Source: Aldrovandia affinis
Taxonomy: Eukaryota; Chordata; Actinopteri; Notacanthiformes; Halosauridae
Direction: 5' to 3'
NCBI GenBank assembly: GCA_029706075.1
Contig: JAINUG010000074.1
Coordinates: 142,001 to 206,000 of the forward strand
DNA length: 64,000 nucleotides
In this document: positions 1-12,649 of the stretch, piece after piece
Layout: every line of letters starts with the position of its first letter
Numbering within the stretch: position 1 is the stretch's first letter
Position numbers and translations under genes: made by a program
Notes under the pieces: generated by a model
What the model was told of the DNA's origin: nothing
Databases searched by the model: none
The model's input: only the letters and a program-made list of their open reading frames with translations

Positions 1-289
1 GCAATTTAATAGCGCGCATAACCCTAATTCAGTCTTGGCCATTTGATATAGTACATATCTCCATAAGAGTATGTCTCTGCCATTAAAAACAGTATGCAGC
101 TCTAGTACCGTCTCTGTCATTTGATATACTGCATATTAGTAAAAGTATAAATCGCTGGCATTTAATAAGGCACTAACCCCCCAATACTGTATACATCACT
201 GCCATTTAATAGTGAATCAGCCATTGAAAACAGACCTATCTCAGACGTTTTAAAAAGCTGAACTAGCAGTGGTTTCTGGTTTCCTGGTT

Positions 290-437
290 TCTGTGTGGCT
301 CAGCAGGCACAGCATGGCGTTGACAATGCTTAGGTCATGGGTTTGATTCCCATTGGGACCACATTCACTGAGAAATGCATGCATTCACTACCGTAAATCG
401 CTTTGGATTAAAGCGTCTGCTAAATGGCATGTATAAA
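290..437 (+). repeat. tRNA-derived SINE
   Basis: The head contains a Pol III A box (TGGCTCAGCAGG at about 297-308) and a B-box-like GGTTTGATTCC about 35 bases on. The tail reads TCGCTTTGGATTAAAGCGTCTGCTAAATGGCA, a stem-loop shared by many fish SINEs and L2-clade LINEs (quoted here only as a landmark around 398-431). Head plus tail in one orientation supports a complete short SINE of about 150 bp. The subfamily cannot be named without a repeat library. Confidence 0.75.
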
Positions 438-639
438 TATTTGCAGTTTAATTTCACAGACGTACTGCATTATACAGAACTGATATCCCTTCTGCAGGTT
501 AGTACTGTACACCTTTGCGAAAAGTTTATACGGGCCTGCGTTCAATGAATACTGTAGCCTTTGTCTGCTCCGACCTCGCTCTTTCCTCCATTATAATTAT
601 TTAATTGGCACAGGAGCAACTGTCACCTTTCAAATAAAG

Positions 640-1175
640 GGGCAACCCCGCTGATGAGCGCAGGGACACAAAGAAGCTCGGCTGATGAGCAAAGAGGAGA
701 AGGGGTGGTGAGCGCAGGGAAATGACGGGAGCTCTCATCGAAATGCACAGCGGAGGAAGGGGCCCCTTGCCAATGCCAAGGAAAGTGAAAGGCGGGGAGA
801 CTGCTGGCGAACAGAGAGCGAGGGAAGGAGGGAGGCCCTGCTGCTGAGCAGTGTGAAGAAGGGAGGCCTCGCTAATGACCACTCTGAAGGAGGGAGGCCC
901 TGCTGCTGAGCAGTGAGAAGAAGGGAGGCCCTGCTGCTGAGCAGTGTGAAGGAGAGAGGCCTGGCTAATGGCTACTCTGAAGGAGAGGGGCTCTGCTGCT
1001 GAGCAGTGTGAAGGAGAGAGGCCTGGCTAATGGCCACTCTGAAGGAGAGGGGCTCTGCTGCTGAGCAGTGTGAAGGAGAGGCCCCTGTCGCTGAACAGTG
1101 TGAAGGAAAGAGGCTCTGCTGCTGAGCAGATTGAAGGAGAGGCCCCTGTCGGTGAACAGTGTGAAGGAGAGAGGC
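640..1175. repeat. 31-bp minisatellite with 62-bp higher-order unit
   Basis: Units of about 31 bp alternate between a GCTGCTGAGCAGTGTGAAGG form and a GGCTAATGGCCACTCTGAAGG form, so the clearest period is 62 bp. Copies are well conserved from about 832 to 1175 and decayed before that. The open frames found here on both strands are by-products of the repeat and are not supported as genes. Confidence 0.8.
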
Positions 1176-1260
1176 CCTGCCCAATAATGGAGCAAAACTT
1201 TCAGTGCACACAAAGTGAGGGAGAATTCCCTGTTCATACACAGAGCAGAGAAGTCTGAGT

Positions 1261-1492
1261 TTGTCTCGGTCCTTTTACTCATATAAAACCCACAGTGAGG
1301 AGGGAGGGCATCCAATAACCCTGGACAAGATTTCCCATCAGAGCTACACCGACATCCTATTGGCTGCTGCGTAGAGAATTACCCATCAGACCAACAAGTG
1401 TCACACATGCACAAAAACGAATGTATGTTTGGGACCACCATGTGTATGTGTGAGCGTACATGTGTGTCAGTAAGCGTGAGTGTGTGTGCATA

Positions 1493-1530
<38 letters not shown>

Positions 1531-2394
1531 AGTGAGTGTGAGTGTACGTGCATACAAGTGTGTGTGTGTGAGCGTGTGTGTTTGTAAAGACTGAGTGTTG
1601 CATAGCAGCCACAGTACAGATGCAGTCTCGGTAACGGGCTCCTCCATTTGCTTGCAGCGGACTCTCTCAGATGAAACCACTTAAGTTCTTCTGGAGAGCA
1701 AAAGTGCTGCCCCCCATCTCAACAACGCCTCAACGTCTTAATGCATCTCTCAGCAAATCACTGCACTCAGGCCCCAAATGCATTACTTCTGTCCGCCGGT
1801 TTCTGAAATACTCAGGTTACACGGCTGGTAAAACGAAAACTACCCATTACATTCGACGTGCGTTCAGGAGTCATCATTTTTACTCATGGCGCTTCCAGTG
1901 TTTATGAAAATGTATGCATCTGTCCAGCATGGTGAGACCCTATTTGTGCGAGGCAAAGTGTGTGTGTGTGTGTGTGTGTGTCAGTTCAGACAGAAATTAT
2001 GCATGTGTGCAGACAAAGTGCGCCTGTCTGTCTTTCTGGCAGGAAAAAAATTGATTTCAGTCTCTTGACAAAAAACACTTCATTTTATCACTCACAGCAG
2101 AAATAAAAACAGTCGCTGAGTGCCACATGCACATCGCTGAAGAAAGTAACTCGTGCTTGTCATCGTTCTCTAGCCCATTTCATACGCTGGACCGACTCGG
2201 CTTGGCTGTCTCATCCACATTCTAATACCGTTCTGTGATCTCCCGAAAGAAAACGCTCAGTAATAAAAGAGACGGAGCGGATTAAAAACGTTCTTGGCGC
2301 ACGAAGAAAGTTGACGCCGCGGCTGACAGTTTGTTTGTTTCACACACTCCAGTATTGTGCGTCTGAAGACCGAACGCTACAACGGCGCCCGCAT
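1261..2394. other. Non-coding, TG-rich microsatellites
   Basis: The stretch holds compound (TG)n tracts at about 1436-1590 and a shorter one at about 1962-1982. No conserved coding exon, RNA gene or other element is recognisable in the remainder. Confidence 0.6.
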
Positions 2395-2395
2395 T

Positions 2396-2632
2396 TTTAC
2401 ATTTTACATTTGCATTTTTAGGCATTTAGCAGACGCTCTTATCCAGAGCGACTGACACAGTTTACATTTCTTTACATACAATCCATTTATACAGCTGGAT
2501 ATTTTACTGAAGGAATTCAGGTTTAGTACCTTGCTCAAGGGTACAACGGCAGTGCCCCCACCTGGGAATTGAACCTGCAACCTCTGAGTTACAAGCCCAG
2601 CTCCCTAACTATTACACTACACTGCCAGCCTA
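2396..2632 (-). repeat. tRNA-derived SINE with L2-type tail
   Basis: Read on the minus strand, the head has a tRNA-like region with B box GGTTCAATTCC. It is followed by a central part (ACTGCCGTTGTACCCTTGAG) and ends in GGATAAGAGCGTCTGCTAAATG plus TGTAAAATG-like repeats. A related plus-strand copy lies at 51679-51890, a decayed minus-strand copy at 24800-24972, and tail fragments at 55452-55500 and 57259-57313. The tail plus TGTAA-like terminal repeats is the arrangement known for SINEs mobilised by L2-clade LINEs. Confidence 0.8.
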
Positions 2633-2767
2633 TGCATCTGCGTTCTGCGTTATAGAGGGGTTAACGAAGCCGCTGTGGAATAAAGTCTTGTCAGGAAGCA
2701 AGCGACGTTTTCTCCCAGCCAATATGACCGACATGGTTTGTTTCGATCACTGAGAATTTGAGTTGGT

Positions 2768-3385
2768 TAGAGACTGATCACTGGTCAACACGATTTTTCT
2801 TGCATGGGGTTTTTCAACTGATTCTAGCTCACTTTTGGGTGCTGAATCCAAATCTGGCATTAGTTTTTGCCTATCACATCAGGTATGAAAAATCTTTATT
2901 TTTGAGAAAACAGCAATTTTACACTCGAAGTTGAAAAACACTGTTGCATTATAAGATCGATAGATGCAAAAATGTTTACAATGAAAGGTACCTACTTCAA
3001 TTACAATATTTAATTGTAAAACTTAGATTAGGTAGAGTCTTAACAGCAGATTAGGTAGTCTTCACAGCTGCAAATCACAAAAAACATAAACTTAGGTAAA
3101 ACATGTTTTTATGACTTAAAACATTTTAAGGCCCTAAATGAAGTAGTTTTGGTGAGAATAATCAAGCTTTTGCTTGTTTTATCCCCACCAAGATTGCCAG
3201 ACTGGATGGTCAACTTTAGTAAAATCCATGAATATGGAGCATAGATAGCACAAAAACTTGATGTGGTAGAGCAAATCTGAGCTCAGATTTGGATCCAGCA
3301 GCCCAAAATTAGCCGAAACCAGTTTCCAAAGTCCATGCAAGAAAGAAAAACATTTTGTTTGTAGACCAGTGTAATGATCAGTTAA
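2768..3385. repeat. Large imperfect inverted repeat
   Basis: The left arm (about 2771-2885) and right arm (about 3257-3383) are reverse complements with mismatches and small gaps. Shared blocks include CTTGCATGG, TTTTGGG, GGATCCAAATCTG (one arm has GAATCC) and ACACATCA-like ends. The spacer is about 370 bases of AT-rich sequence with no recognised open frame. It could be a foldback transposon relic or two opposed copies of one dispersed repeat. No target duplication is apparent. Confidence 0.6.
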
Positions 3386-4810
3386 TAGGAACGCAGCTCT
3401 GTACCACTAGTATAGTCTGGCGTTTTCCCGACTCCCCTGCACTCGGTCACTTCAAACCTCAACATTTCATCCCCATCACGTCCACAGATGCAAGCAAACT
3501 CCCAATGTATACTCGCCAATAAAGTTCATCGTAAATACGCTTCAAAATGAATAAGCGCCCAAGACACACACACACACACACGATATACGGCACTCAAATG
3601 AAGTTGCTGAGGCATACAACTTTAAATGTAAAAAAAAGAATGCAAATGCAATAGAAATGCATTTTTAACAGGCTGAATGCGTCCGCCTCATACATGGGAA
3701 ACCATGGCGAAAAGGTGTGAAAAAGCAGTGGGGAATAACAAGTGAGCGAATGTTTTTTTTCCGAAATAAAATTTCATGTCAAATAAGCGAAACTCGATTA
3801 CGGTGACTGAATGGTGTGATTACCGTCAAATTGAATGCCTCCTTGCCTCAGTCAGGAGACGCCCAACTAATGATGCTTTTCTGAGTGTCATATTATTAAA
3901 TTCCTTCTGTTTGTTTCAATAGTGAGCGATACATATATTTATCAGGACAAATGCATGTATTGCACATTTGCGATTAATATACAAATACGTCAACTGCCTA
4001 ACCGTTTGTGCCATCATATTCTTGGTCCACAATTGTGACAATAAATATTGTCATCCATATTGGGGGATTAAGAATGAAAAAGGCAAGGGACAGTAGACCA
4101 GGGAGAAATGAAGGGAGCATATGTGAAAAACAGTGACATCTCTGCGTTTCAAGGGCACTAGACAAACATTACTGCCACTACATTTTCATCAAGAGGCCAC
4201 GTTGAAAAGGGGGGTGGGGGTCAACACATACACGCATTGAAATAGAACATCTCGCAAGTCCGCCAGTTGCTCTTGTAAACATTGATACAACTTAAAGAGT
4301 TCTAACTGGACTGCGAGGGCCGCACACAGCATCACGGAGGGCCCCGATTGGACAGCAAGATTTTATATGCAGTTGTCAGAGATATGAGAATGTCTTCCTT
4401 CCCCAGTCACGTGACCCCGAAAGCACATCTGCAGGCCTCTCGCTGGCCCACTAGAGCCGTATGAGGCTGGTTAGCTCTAAAAATAGATTCCAATTTCAGC
4501 AACAATTTTACAACAGAATGTGATGTGGATGAAGATGAGCCGGAGAACAGTGCGAGTTGTGTCTCTTTTTCAGCCCGTGTGCTGCCGGGCAGAGAGAGAG
4601 AGAGAGCGAGAGAGAGAGCAGCCAGCACAAACGAGGCGCTGCGTGGTCTCTCTGAATCCCGACGCCGTCTTTCCAGTCCACTCAGAGTTCCGGTTCCTCC
4701 ACGGCTCAAACTGTTGACACACATGGCCCCTCGTCCTCTTTACGCACTTGAGTTTTTATCGGCTCCGTTATCGCCATCTCAGCACGTCATGGTATTCCTG
4801 CCACATTTAC

Positions 4811-4853
<43 letters not shown>

Positions 4854-5634
4854 TACACGCTTACTTGTGCTTACTTGCTCTCCCTTACCAGCACCGCCGC
4901 TCCAAATGGAACACCCACAATAGAAAAACATCCGCCCGAAATGTGACAAGCGCAGCCACTTTCCCCACCCGACATGCCGCTTGCCTTTAATTATGATCTA
5001 CGCACATGATAGGCTGACACAACTCTGTAAAACATATTAAACGGTAGCTGAACGTACGCTCCGGCAAACTTGCACAAAGGTTTGCCAACTGTAGGCTGCG
5101 AGTGGGAGAGACTGCGAAATGTTCTGCCGCTTACAAATCATGCCATGCGCCTTGTGAAGATCGGCATCCCTTCCAAAGATAGCGGTTGGAAATGGCTCTC
5201 TCCTTGGCAACCTTAACTTTAAGTTATCTCACAGAGACGTAACGGCTTGGGTTTGCATGGCAAACAACGTCAAATTTTGCAACATATTTTCACTCGAATA
5301 GCATTTTTTACAAGGCGTTCTGAATGTATTCAGTTGCTAAAAAACTCATTGTAAAAAAAAATCATCATGAATTAATTCCTACAAACGACCTAATGCTAAA
5401 GGCACCTAATGCACAGTACACGTTTTTTAAATTTGTTTTATCTTCTCCCAATTCGGTTATGCCCTCGTCTCTGTCGGCTGTCCTTCTCCCTCGTGCTGTG
5501 AGTTCACCGCCGCAACTCTGTGACCGGCAGAGGAAAAGACGAACTGCACCGCCTCCTCCATGACGGGACCCACCCAGCCGATGACTATTATTCCAACACA
5601 CACAGAGACATTTGCACGCAGCAAACTCTTGCTC
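3386..5634. other. Non-coding stretch
   Basis: It holds a short (CA)n at about 3566-3582, a GA-rich tract at about 4592-4618 and a (CA)n at about 4812-4850. Open frames over the CA tract come from the repeat. No gene is recognised. Confidence 0.5.
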
Positions 5635-5635
5635 C

Positions 5636-5770
5636 CCCTGCTGCCCCCTTTCCCTGGGGCAGACAGCCAATTGCCGTCCCCGAGCGGGACTCCCGGCCAG
5701 AGCCAGGCTGGCGCAGCTTGGGCTGGAACCCAGGCTGCAGTGGGAAACCTGCACTTAGGACTAAGTGCCT
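5636..5770 (-). repeat. Partial SINE, family A
   Basis: On the minus strand it reads GCCTGGCTCTGGCCGGGAGT and then GGCAATTGGCTGTCTGCCCC. Both blocks recur at 8103-8420, 28695-29075 and 51108-51482. Only the head and middle are present; the AT-rich tail is missing. Confidence 0.65.
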
Positions 5771-8102
5771 TTTCCGGTCGCGCTCAAGTTATTTTTGTAT
5801 TGAAACGGTTTAGATTTTCCCTCTTGCATTAGTTATTAGCAACTAAATGTAAAAGGAATTATTTTCCAGCTTAGCAATGCATCTTAACAAAGTTTCATTG
5901 GACCACTGTGCATATTCTTCTTTCAGAAGAATAAAATAAAACAAACTACCCTAACTCTAATATTAGGGTACCGTGTTATTAAAGTCTTATAATTAAGACT
6001 CGCAACATCTTCACGTTTTTTCATTCCTTTATATTTATAAATGCAGTGCATTAAACATGTATACCCTTGATAAAGGCAATACAGTTATTCAAGCCTCGCT
6101 GTTTATCCTCATATTCAGAACAAAGGCCATATTCAGTAACTTACACTGGCAATTAGTTTGTGGTAATAAGCAACATGAAATGCAGACTAGTTCTGCCCCT
6201 CTAGTATATTAATTCAATATAGTACAAGAACAACTCAACTCAAATCTAAATATTGTAATGGAAATATGATCAGTGGCATAATCTAGCCAAGTCTCTATGG
6301 AATGACTAATTCAGACCTAATTCCTTATCAACTAATAAATAAATGAATTACACCTAATTCATAACTTAGGCAACACTTATTAGATATATTCAATGCCAGT
6401 TAGCCTTTCCTTTTGATTAGTTGTTCTAGAAGTAATTTTACCTGGATGGTTGTGAACCAAAGTTTGTAGCAGTAGACATTTGTTACACTGTGAATTTTGA
6501 AAATTGTGGTCAATAAGTCAAATGTGACATTGAATTCACCCAATCAAATTTGAGCAAAATGTCTAATGTATCTGGTAGTCTGGATCTTGATTGTTTACTT
6601 AGAGTAGAGTGTTCATCCGCACACTGTTGATTGGTGGCATTTCATCCAATTTCCCTCAAAGTTAACAAAGGTGGACTTAAATGTGCCCGGCTGAAGCTGT
6701 ATTTCCGGCCCACGGAACTGTTACGTCGGCGTGACAATACTGCAACCCGACGATTATTTTTCATCTTGAAAATGATTTATTCAGGGAATGAACTGCATAG
6801 TCAGCACACCCTACGAAACCTACCCAGATCGATGGTGCTAAATGTTGCTTTCATTTTTAGATTATGAATAATAGGCACATGGGCTTAAGATAGTGTATGC
6901 TCTTACGTTTTGGATTCAAGTTGACTGTTGTTTGAGACAGGGCTGGAACTACCGCTGTTCCTGTTGCCTGAGATACAAAAAATTGCCTTGAAAAACAAAT
7001 TAAGTGAGGTTGTCAACCAAGGTTTTTTCAACAATTATTTTCCCAAATTACCTATTTCAGACTTTGAAAGCTACTATGGTAATTGTCGGTAGAAAGACTG
7101 CTTTGTTCGAAAACTGTTTAAAAGTTTGGAAAGCATAAAATAAGAAGTTTATTTTAAATACTGTGTGAGCAACATTAAAACTGACCTTTGTTTCGCAATC
7201 AGTTTGTGCTCAAATGCATCAACCTTGATATAAAAAATATATATACAAGATATGAATCTGAAATACATTCCTATGCTCTTCCTTACCATGAAAGAAAGGA
7301 ACTCAATTTCACATGTTGAAGTGTAGAGGGCTATTATACTATATATTAAACTACACAAATCATTATGCAGTTAATGTTTCCTTCTAAAACTTAAGGAAGG
7401 GGACATACTGACACCCTGAAAGCAGTACACACTCAAGAGAGCAGGGGAAGGGAAACTCATAATGAGAGGGGGAGACTCGGGGGAAATTAAGAGGGTGGGG
7501 CAGGAAATGGCTCCATGCTGAGAAAGCAGGAAATACTGATGTCTATCAGCTCAGCGCGGTCTCCATGGACCTGGCAGAGCGCTAAGCAGCTTCACACGGC
7601 TATCCAGCCACATGCTGTACCATCCACACCTACAGCCTGCATGAGCTCCACGTTCTTTATCAGGTCGAGCCATCGCAGCTGCTGCTCCACAATTGTGCTC
7701 TCAGACACAGTTCGCAGAAGCACCATCTGTGAGGATTACTTGTCCACTTAACAGGGCGGTGCTCTCTTTGGCCAGCTCTCAGGGGAAGGGGTGTCTTATG
7801 GGAATGAGTTCTGGCCACAGTGCCGCCACAGTAGGTGCAGACTGATTAGCTAACCGCTGACGAGCGTGGCTCCAGCTCAACTGCACAGAGTCATGGTTTA
7901 GATGTGCGGCCTTTCCGAGTTTGGCCTCCACCTCTTGCACACCAGTCTACAGTGCTTCAAAACTCTACTGAACAGGGCCTCGGAGCCAAAAAATGAGTGG
8001 ATATTTCACAACACAGGGCCATTGAAGACCAAACAATTCAGACCTCTCACTCCGGTTTGACCTGACAGGCTGTTCTCTTCAAAAACAAAACGCAAGGGGG
8101 CC
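5771..8102. other. AT-rich non-coding stretch
   Basis: The stretch is mostly AT-rich with no recognised repeat. Around 7515-7750 the base composition becomes more balanced and a minus-strand reading looks weakly protein-like, but it contains stops and matches nothing I know. No gene is called. Confidence 0.45.
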
Positions 8103-8420
8103 TCGGGTGGTGTTGGAATTAATCCGGAATGCAGGTTGCCCACTGCGGCTGCAATTCACAACCTGGCTGCGCCAGCCTGGCTCTGGCCAAGATTCCAGTC
8201 CGAGGCGGCGATTGGCTGACCGCCCCAGAGGGAGGGGGGAGGGAGAGCCGGCACAAGCTCGCCGAGAAGCGCGAAAGGCATCCCTGGAAGGGAAAAACTG
8301 GTTTGACTCCGAGGACGAGCAGTGGGCTCGTGGGGGGGTAAAATTGAAAGAAATAGAGGGTGTAATTGGCTACCAAACTGGGAGAATAAACTGGGAAAAA
8401 AATTGGAAAAAATAATTTAA
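8103..8420 (+). repeat. SINE, family A
   Basis: The element runs from a degenerate tRNA-like head, through GGCGGCGATTGGCTGACCGC and the G-rich AGGGAGGGGGGAGG block, to a tail reading GTAATTGGCTACCAAACTGG with A-rich runs. Four other stretches in the window share these blocks, which makes this a dispersed SINE family of about 320-380 bp. Confidence 0.75.
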
Positions 8421-9639
8421 AAAAAAAATTTAAATGCCAGAGAAAATGACAGACAGAACTGTGAACAGAACCTGAACCTGGCTGCATTAATTGGAACGTA
8501 GCGTTTACCAAGAGAGAGCCCCTCACTTTTCCCTACTGCCATCCAACTAACACACACACACACACACGCATACACACTGAGGAAATGGAGGCCATGCGCA
8601 TAGATAAAGAAGATGTTCAAAAATAAATGAATGGGGTGTGAAGATGAGATTTAGTTGAAAGGGAGGAGTAAGAGGAAATTATATTTTGAAGTCAGCAGTA
8701 CGTTCAAGTGAAAAAGAACATGTGAGACATTAAAGCGAAAAAACGTTTGCTGAGGGCCTTCCCCGATCTAGAGGGGTTCAACACAAGAGGTCTGTGAGAG
8801 AGTCCCAGGGGTTCCTCAGAAGACATCTCAAAACATTTTCCATTTAAAGAATATTTCCTTATAATCCTTGTCTAGTTTACACAACCTTGTTATCGCAGTA
8901 ATTATTACATATTTCTATTGTCATGCATTGATCCATAACATAGTGACATCTCAACTTAGACATGTTTCCATGCACAATTGCATTAAACAGATGAAGATGC
9001 CAAAAAGTCAAAAGTTAACCGTTTACCTGAGCTGGAGGTCCTCAGCCAGAGGGCGGCCATTTTACTAGTGTCTTGATATGAAGAAGTCCAATCTAACCCA
9101 GAATCTAAAGGTTTCTTTACCATAAGAACTATAAAAGCTGAAATATTAGCTGAATCCTAATCTTCATGGTGGTCACAGTTACTCTCCTACCGTGAAATCT
9201 ATGCGCTGTGAACACTTACAGGTCCGTGGCATGTTGCAATATGAATGCTGGGGGGCGGACTGCTATCCTATAATAAGGAGTGAGAGTTACTCAAAAAACT
9301 TATGGCAAATTGAATGAATAATAAGATACTGCAGTTGAACCTGCAGTTGCTGTACCTGCCTGCTGTTTTTGATTATAAACTTTGCTTCAGTAAGTAAAAA
9401 AAGATCATAAAATAATATAAATAATACGCTCTGTGGTGGGCCCAACTTCGTGGTTAAACAAATAAGCTGGCTCAGAACGCCTATCGTGTTCCACTTATTT
9501 TTTGACACGTTAGGCAAGCAAACTAATCTGTAATTCGGCAGGATTCAGCAGCGTGATGTGCCATTTCTTCCTCAGGTCCTGGAGTGATATGTATTCAGAT
9601 CAAAAATAAAATACATTCAAATGAAAGATTTGTAATCGT
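8421..9639. other. Non-coding stretch
   Basis: A (CA)n tract lies at about 8551-8567. Nothing else is recognised before the LTR element. Confidence 0.5.
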
Positions 9640-10125
9640 TGTAGCAGGAACCGGGGTGTTGGGTTTCCAAGCCGCCAAAGAACAATAACAAAAATCAGCA
9701 TGCCACGGTAAATAAGGAAGCAGGAGGAGTTTATTTGGGGAAATGCACACAGGAGGGGGAAATAGGGAAGCAAACACGTACAGTCTGTAATCCGTTCTCG
9801 TTGTCCTTGTCCGTAATCCAAAAATTGCAATTCCGAATCCAGGTCCTCAAACAAAAAATGCGTCGATCCCCAACCGGGTTTTCAGGCAATCCAATTCAAA
9901 TCCAGGTAATCAGTCAAACCAATACTCTCGCTTCCTCTCAGTCTCCAACGCGTTTCCCTTCTCGGTACTTTGGACTTCACTAGAGTAAAAGCGTTTGTTT
10001 TATATCCTGTATCATCATTATAAAATCCCCAGACTTCCGATTATGGTGCGGGGGTGGAGCCAGCGGACCACTATGTACCATCCTTCCACTACCACTCCTC
10101 GGTATGCCTCCGGGCGACTGCCACA
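9640..10125 (-). repeat. 3' LTR of element 1
   Basis: In the sense direction it begins TGTGGCAG and ends CTGCTACA, so it has canonical TG...CA ends. It is about 486 bp long. It aligns with 13450-13757 over both ends. The adjacent internal sequence at 10126-10140 is a polypurine tract on the minus strand (GAGGGGGGGGGG), as expected next to a 3' LTR. Confidence 0.85.
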
Positions 10126-11055
10126 CATCCCCCCCCCCTCAGCTCCGACCGGGAGGGAGGGGCGGCCTGATACCACAGGGCATCTCTCCTGGAGAGGGCA
10201 TCGGCATTCACATGGGCAGCACCTGACCTGTGGAGCACAGAGAAAGCAAAGGGTTGTAAGGAAAGAAACCATCTGGTGACCCGTGCGTTAGTCTCTCTGT
10301 TACGTGACATCCACACCAGTGGCGCGTGGTCGGTGACCAGGGTGAAGTGTCGTCCTAACAAGTAATTATTTAGCGTCTCAAGTGCCCATTTGATTTCCAG
10401 GCATTCCTTTTCCACCATGGAATATCGCTGCTCTCACGGCAACAGTTTTCTGCTGATGTTTTTGAGGTCCTGAAATGTCTTTTCCGCCTCATCCCTCCAC
10501 TTTACCTGTAAGGGCAGTCTGCTCTTAGTCAGGTCGGTTAGAGTGCTGGCTATTGTTGCAAAATTCGGGATGTACCTTCGGTAATAACTGGTGAGCACGA
10601 TGAAGTTGCAAACCTGCTTCTTTGTTATGGGTGGGGGCTAGTTCTGGATTGCCTCCACTTTGTTTCTCTGGGCCTCTCCCGATAGTGTATCCCAGGTACT
10701 CAGTTTTCCTGTAGACACTTCTTCAGGTTAGCCGTGAGTCCCGCCCCCCGCAGAGCATGCAATACTTCGTTTATCCGCCCGAGATGAGTCTCCCAGTCAT
10801 CCCCGTGTATAACAACATCATCGAGACAAGCGGCAGCACACTCCCTGCGGGGTTGCAGGACCCGGTCCATCAACCGTTGGAAAGTTGGCGGAGCTCCGTG
10901 TAATCCAAATAGCAGCTTCCTGTAATGGAACAGGCCGTCAGGGGTGGCAAACGCAGTCTTCTCTCAGGACTCAGGAGTCAGGGGTACCTACTAATAGCCT
11001 GTCGTTAAGTCCAGTATACTAATGAATCTGGCGGTTCCGAGCCAGATCTCAATCA
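10089..11055 (-). pseudogene. Reverse transcriptase and RNase H remnant, element 1
   Basis: The reverse transcriptase part shows LDLT/GYW-type N-terminal residues near 10990-11030 and an FGLHGAPPTFQRLMDRV motif near 10860-10920. The active-site box near 10800-10830 reads CLDDVVIH, where the family normally has YLDD. RNase H follows at about 10110-10420 with EKECLEIKWALETL, TDHAPL and HVNADALSR. A frameshift or deletion lies near 10420-10470 between them. The first part of the reverse transcriptase is missing. The product would copy element RNA into DNA if intact; here it cannot be made. Confidence 0.8.
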
Positions 11056-11059
11056 GCTC

Positions 11060-11853
11060 ATCCACCCTGGGCATTGGCATCCTCCTGGCTGAAACTCCCG
11101 CAGCTGTGCCCCCCTATTGTACACACGCACCTGAGCCACCTGAGCTTCCTGCATGTGCTCACGCACTGGGGGTCATAATGTTGCCATCGGGTTTCTCAGT
11201 TCTTCCACATGTTCCACCAGATTGCGATGGGGAGATGGCTGTTGCTCCCAGGCTTCCTTCGCTAAGTCGAGGAGTCCTCGGGTTGTCTACCATACAGGAG
11301 CTCGAATGGTGAGAATCCCGTCGAAGCCTGGGGCGCCTCTTGGATGGAAAACAGCTGAAATGGTAGGTGCTGGTCCCAGTTCTTCCCATCCACCTCCATC
11401 ACTTTCTTCAGCATGCTTTTCAGCATACGACTGAATCACTCCGCCAGTCCATCAGTCTGGGGGTGATACACTGTGGTGTGTAATGTGTACATTTTCATCA
11501 TTTTGCAAAAGTCTCATTATTTTTGACATAAACGGTGTACCTCGATCGGTTAAGATTTCATTCGGAATGCCCACTCTGGAAAACAGCAACACCAATTCTC
11601 GTGCAATGCCTTTCCTGGCCATCATGCACAGGGGAATGTCTTCTGGATATTTGGTGGCATAATCAATAATTACCAGTATGTACTGATACCCCCTGCTGCT
11701 CTTGGGTAGGGGCTCGACCAGGTCCATGGCTATTCTACTGAAAGGAGTAGAAATGATTGCCAACGGAATTGATGGGTTACGAAAAACTGGTTTTGGCACC
11801 ACCTCCTGGCACTCCGGACAACTCTGACAGAAATCTTCCACCACCCTCTTCAC
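11060..11853 (-). pseudogene. Integrase remnant, element 1
   Basis: The zinc-binding end is visible as CQSCPECQ. The catalytic core has AMDLVEPLP with the first acidic residue, LTDRGTPF with the second, and a C-terminal block matching TGFSPFELLYGRQP near 11290-11320. Stops and a frameshift interrupt it after HSVSPPD. The domain would join element DNA to the genome. It lies upstream of reverse transcriptase in the sense direction, which is the reason for the Gmr1 assignment. Confidence 0.82.
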
Positions 11854-11961
11854 TCCCAGTCAGTGAAACCGTGTTCTTACACTCTCCAGTGTCTTTTCCA
11901 CCCCCAGGTGGGCCCCCAGAACATGGGTATGGGCGAGCTGTAAAACTGCTTGCACAATGAC

Positions 11962-12642
11962 CTAAGGTACTAACAACAACTCAAGAGGTTCACCATTCTT
12001 CAAGACAACTTCATATAACAACTCTTTCTTTATGGAAAAGTTGGGAAAATTTACCTCATTTATCCCCTCGATGGGTGTTCCATCCACCACGGTGACCTGC
12101 TGTAGGGCATTCTTCAGATTTGGGTCTTCTAGCTGTGCTGTACCAGTCAAGGAAATGGACTCTGGCTCCACCTCGAGGTCCAAAGGGAACATGTCGGCCA
12201 GGCTCACCTCGCTGTAATTTCTGTCTGTGCTCCCGGACTCGGACAGGGACTCGGTGGAGGCGTTGGGGTCTACTTCCTGAAATCCACACCTTTCTTCCCC
12301 GTTCAGCAGGGTGGTGGGATACACTTTTGTTTCTCCATGTATGCAGGTGATCAATACTGTGCCTGGTTGGCTCTCCGACCGGGCGAATTCAGGCCGGACC
12401 AGGGTCACCATGCTTCCAGAGTCGAGAAGGGCCGTGGTGTCTTTTCCATTAGCCCTTATCAGGGTGACGGGGGAGAGGCTGCCTTCATGAGCCCAGCAGG
12501 ATATCAGTAGACCACAAGGTTTCCGGGATGCGGTTTCATTAGTGGATGCTACCAGCATTGGTACATCACACGGAGGGCAGCTCCAGGATAGGTGTCCCGT
12601 CTCACTACAGTCAAAACACGTCTGTGGGTCCACATCCATCAT
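11962..12642 (-). pseudogene. Zinc knuckle and aspartic protease region, element 1
   Basis: One 226-residue open frame carries a CCHC zinc knuckle, CFDCSETGHLSWSC, followed about 60 residues on by a retropepsin active site, ALLDSGSMVTLV. The C-terminal part (EDPNLKNALQQV, VVDGTPIEG) is the linker that normally precedes integrase in gypsy-type proteins. The knuckle binds element RNA and the protease cuts the polyprotein. This is the best preserved coding segment of the element, but the frames on both sides are broken. Confidence 0.8.
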
Positions 12643-12649
12643 CTTGGTG

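Noticed and set aside
290-437. A true tRNA gene
   Set aside because: A and B boxes are present, but there is no cloverleaf with a paired acceptor stem, and the sequence continues into a SINE tail.
7515-7751. Possible pseudogene exon
   Set aside because: The minus-strand reading is weakly protein-like but interrupted, and no family comes to mind.
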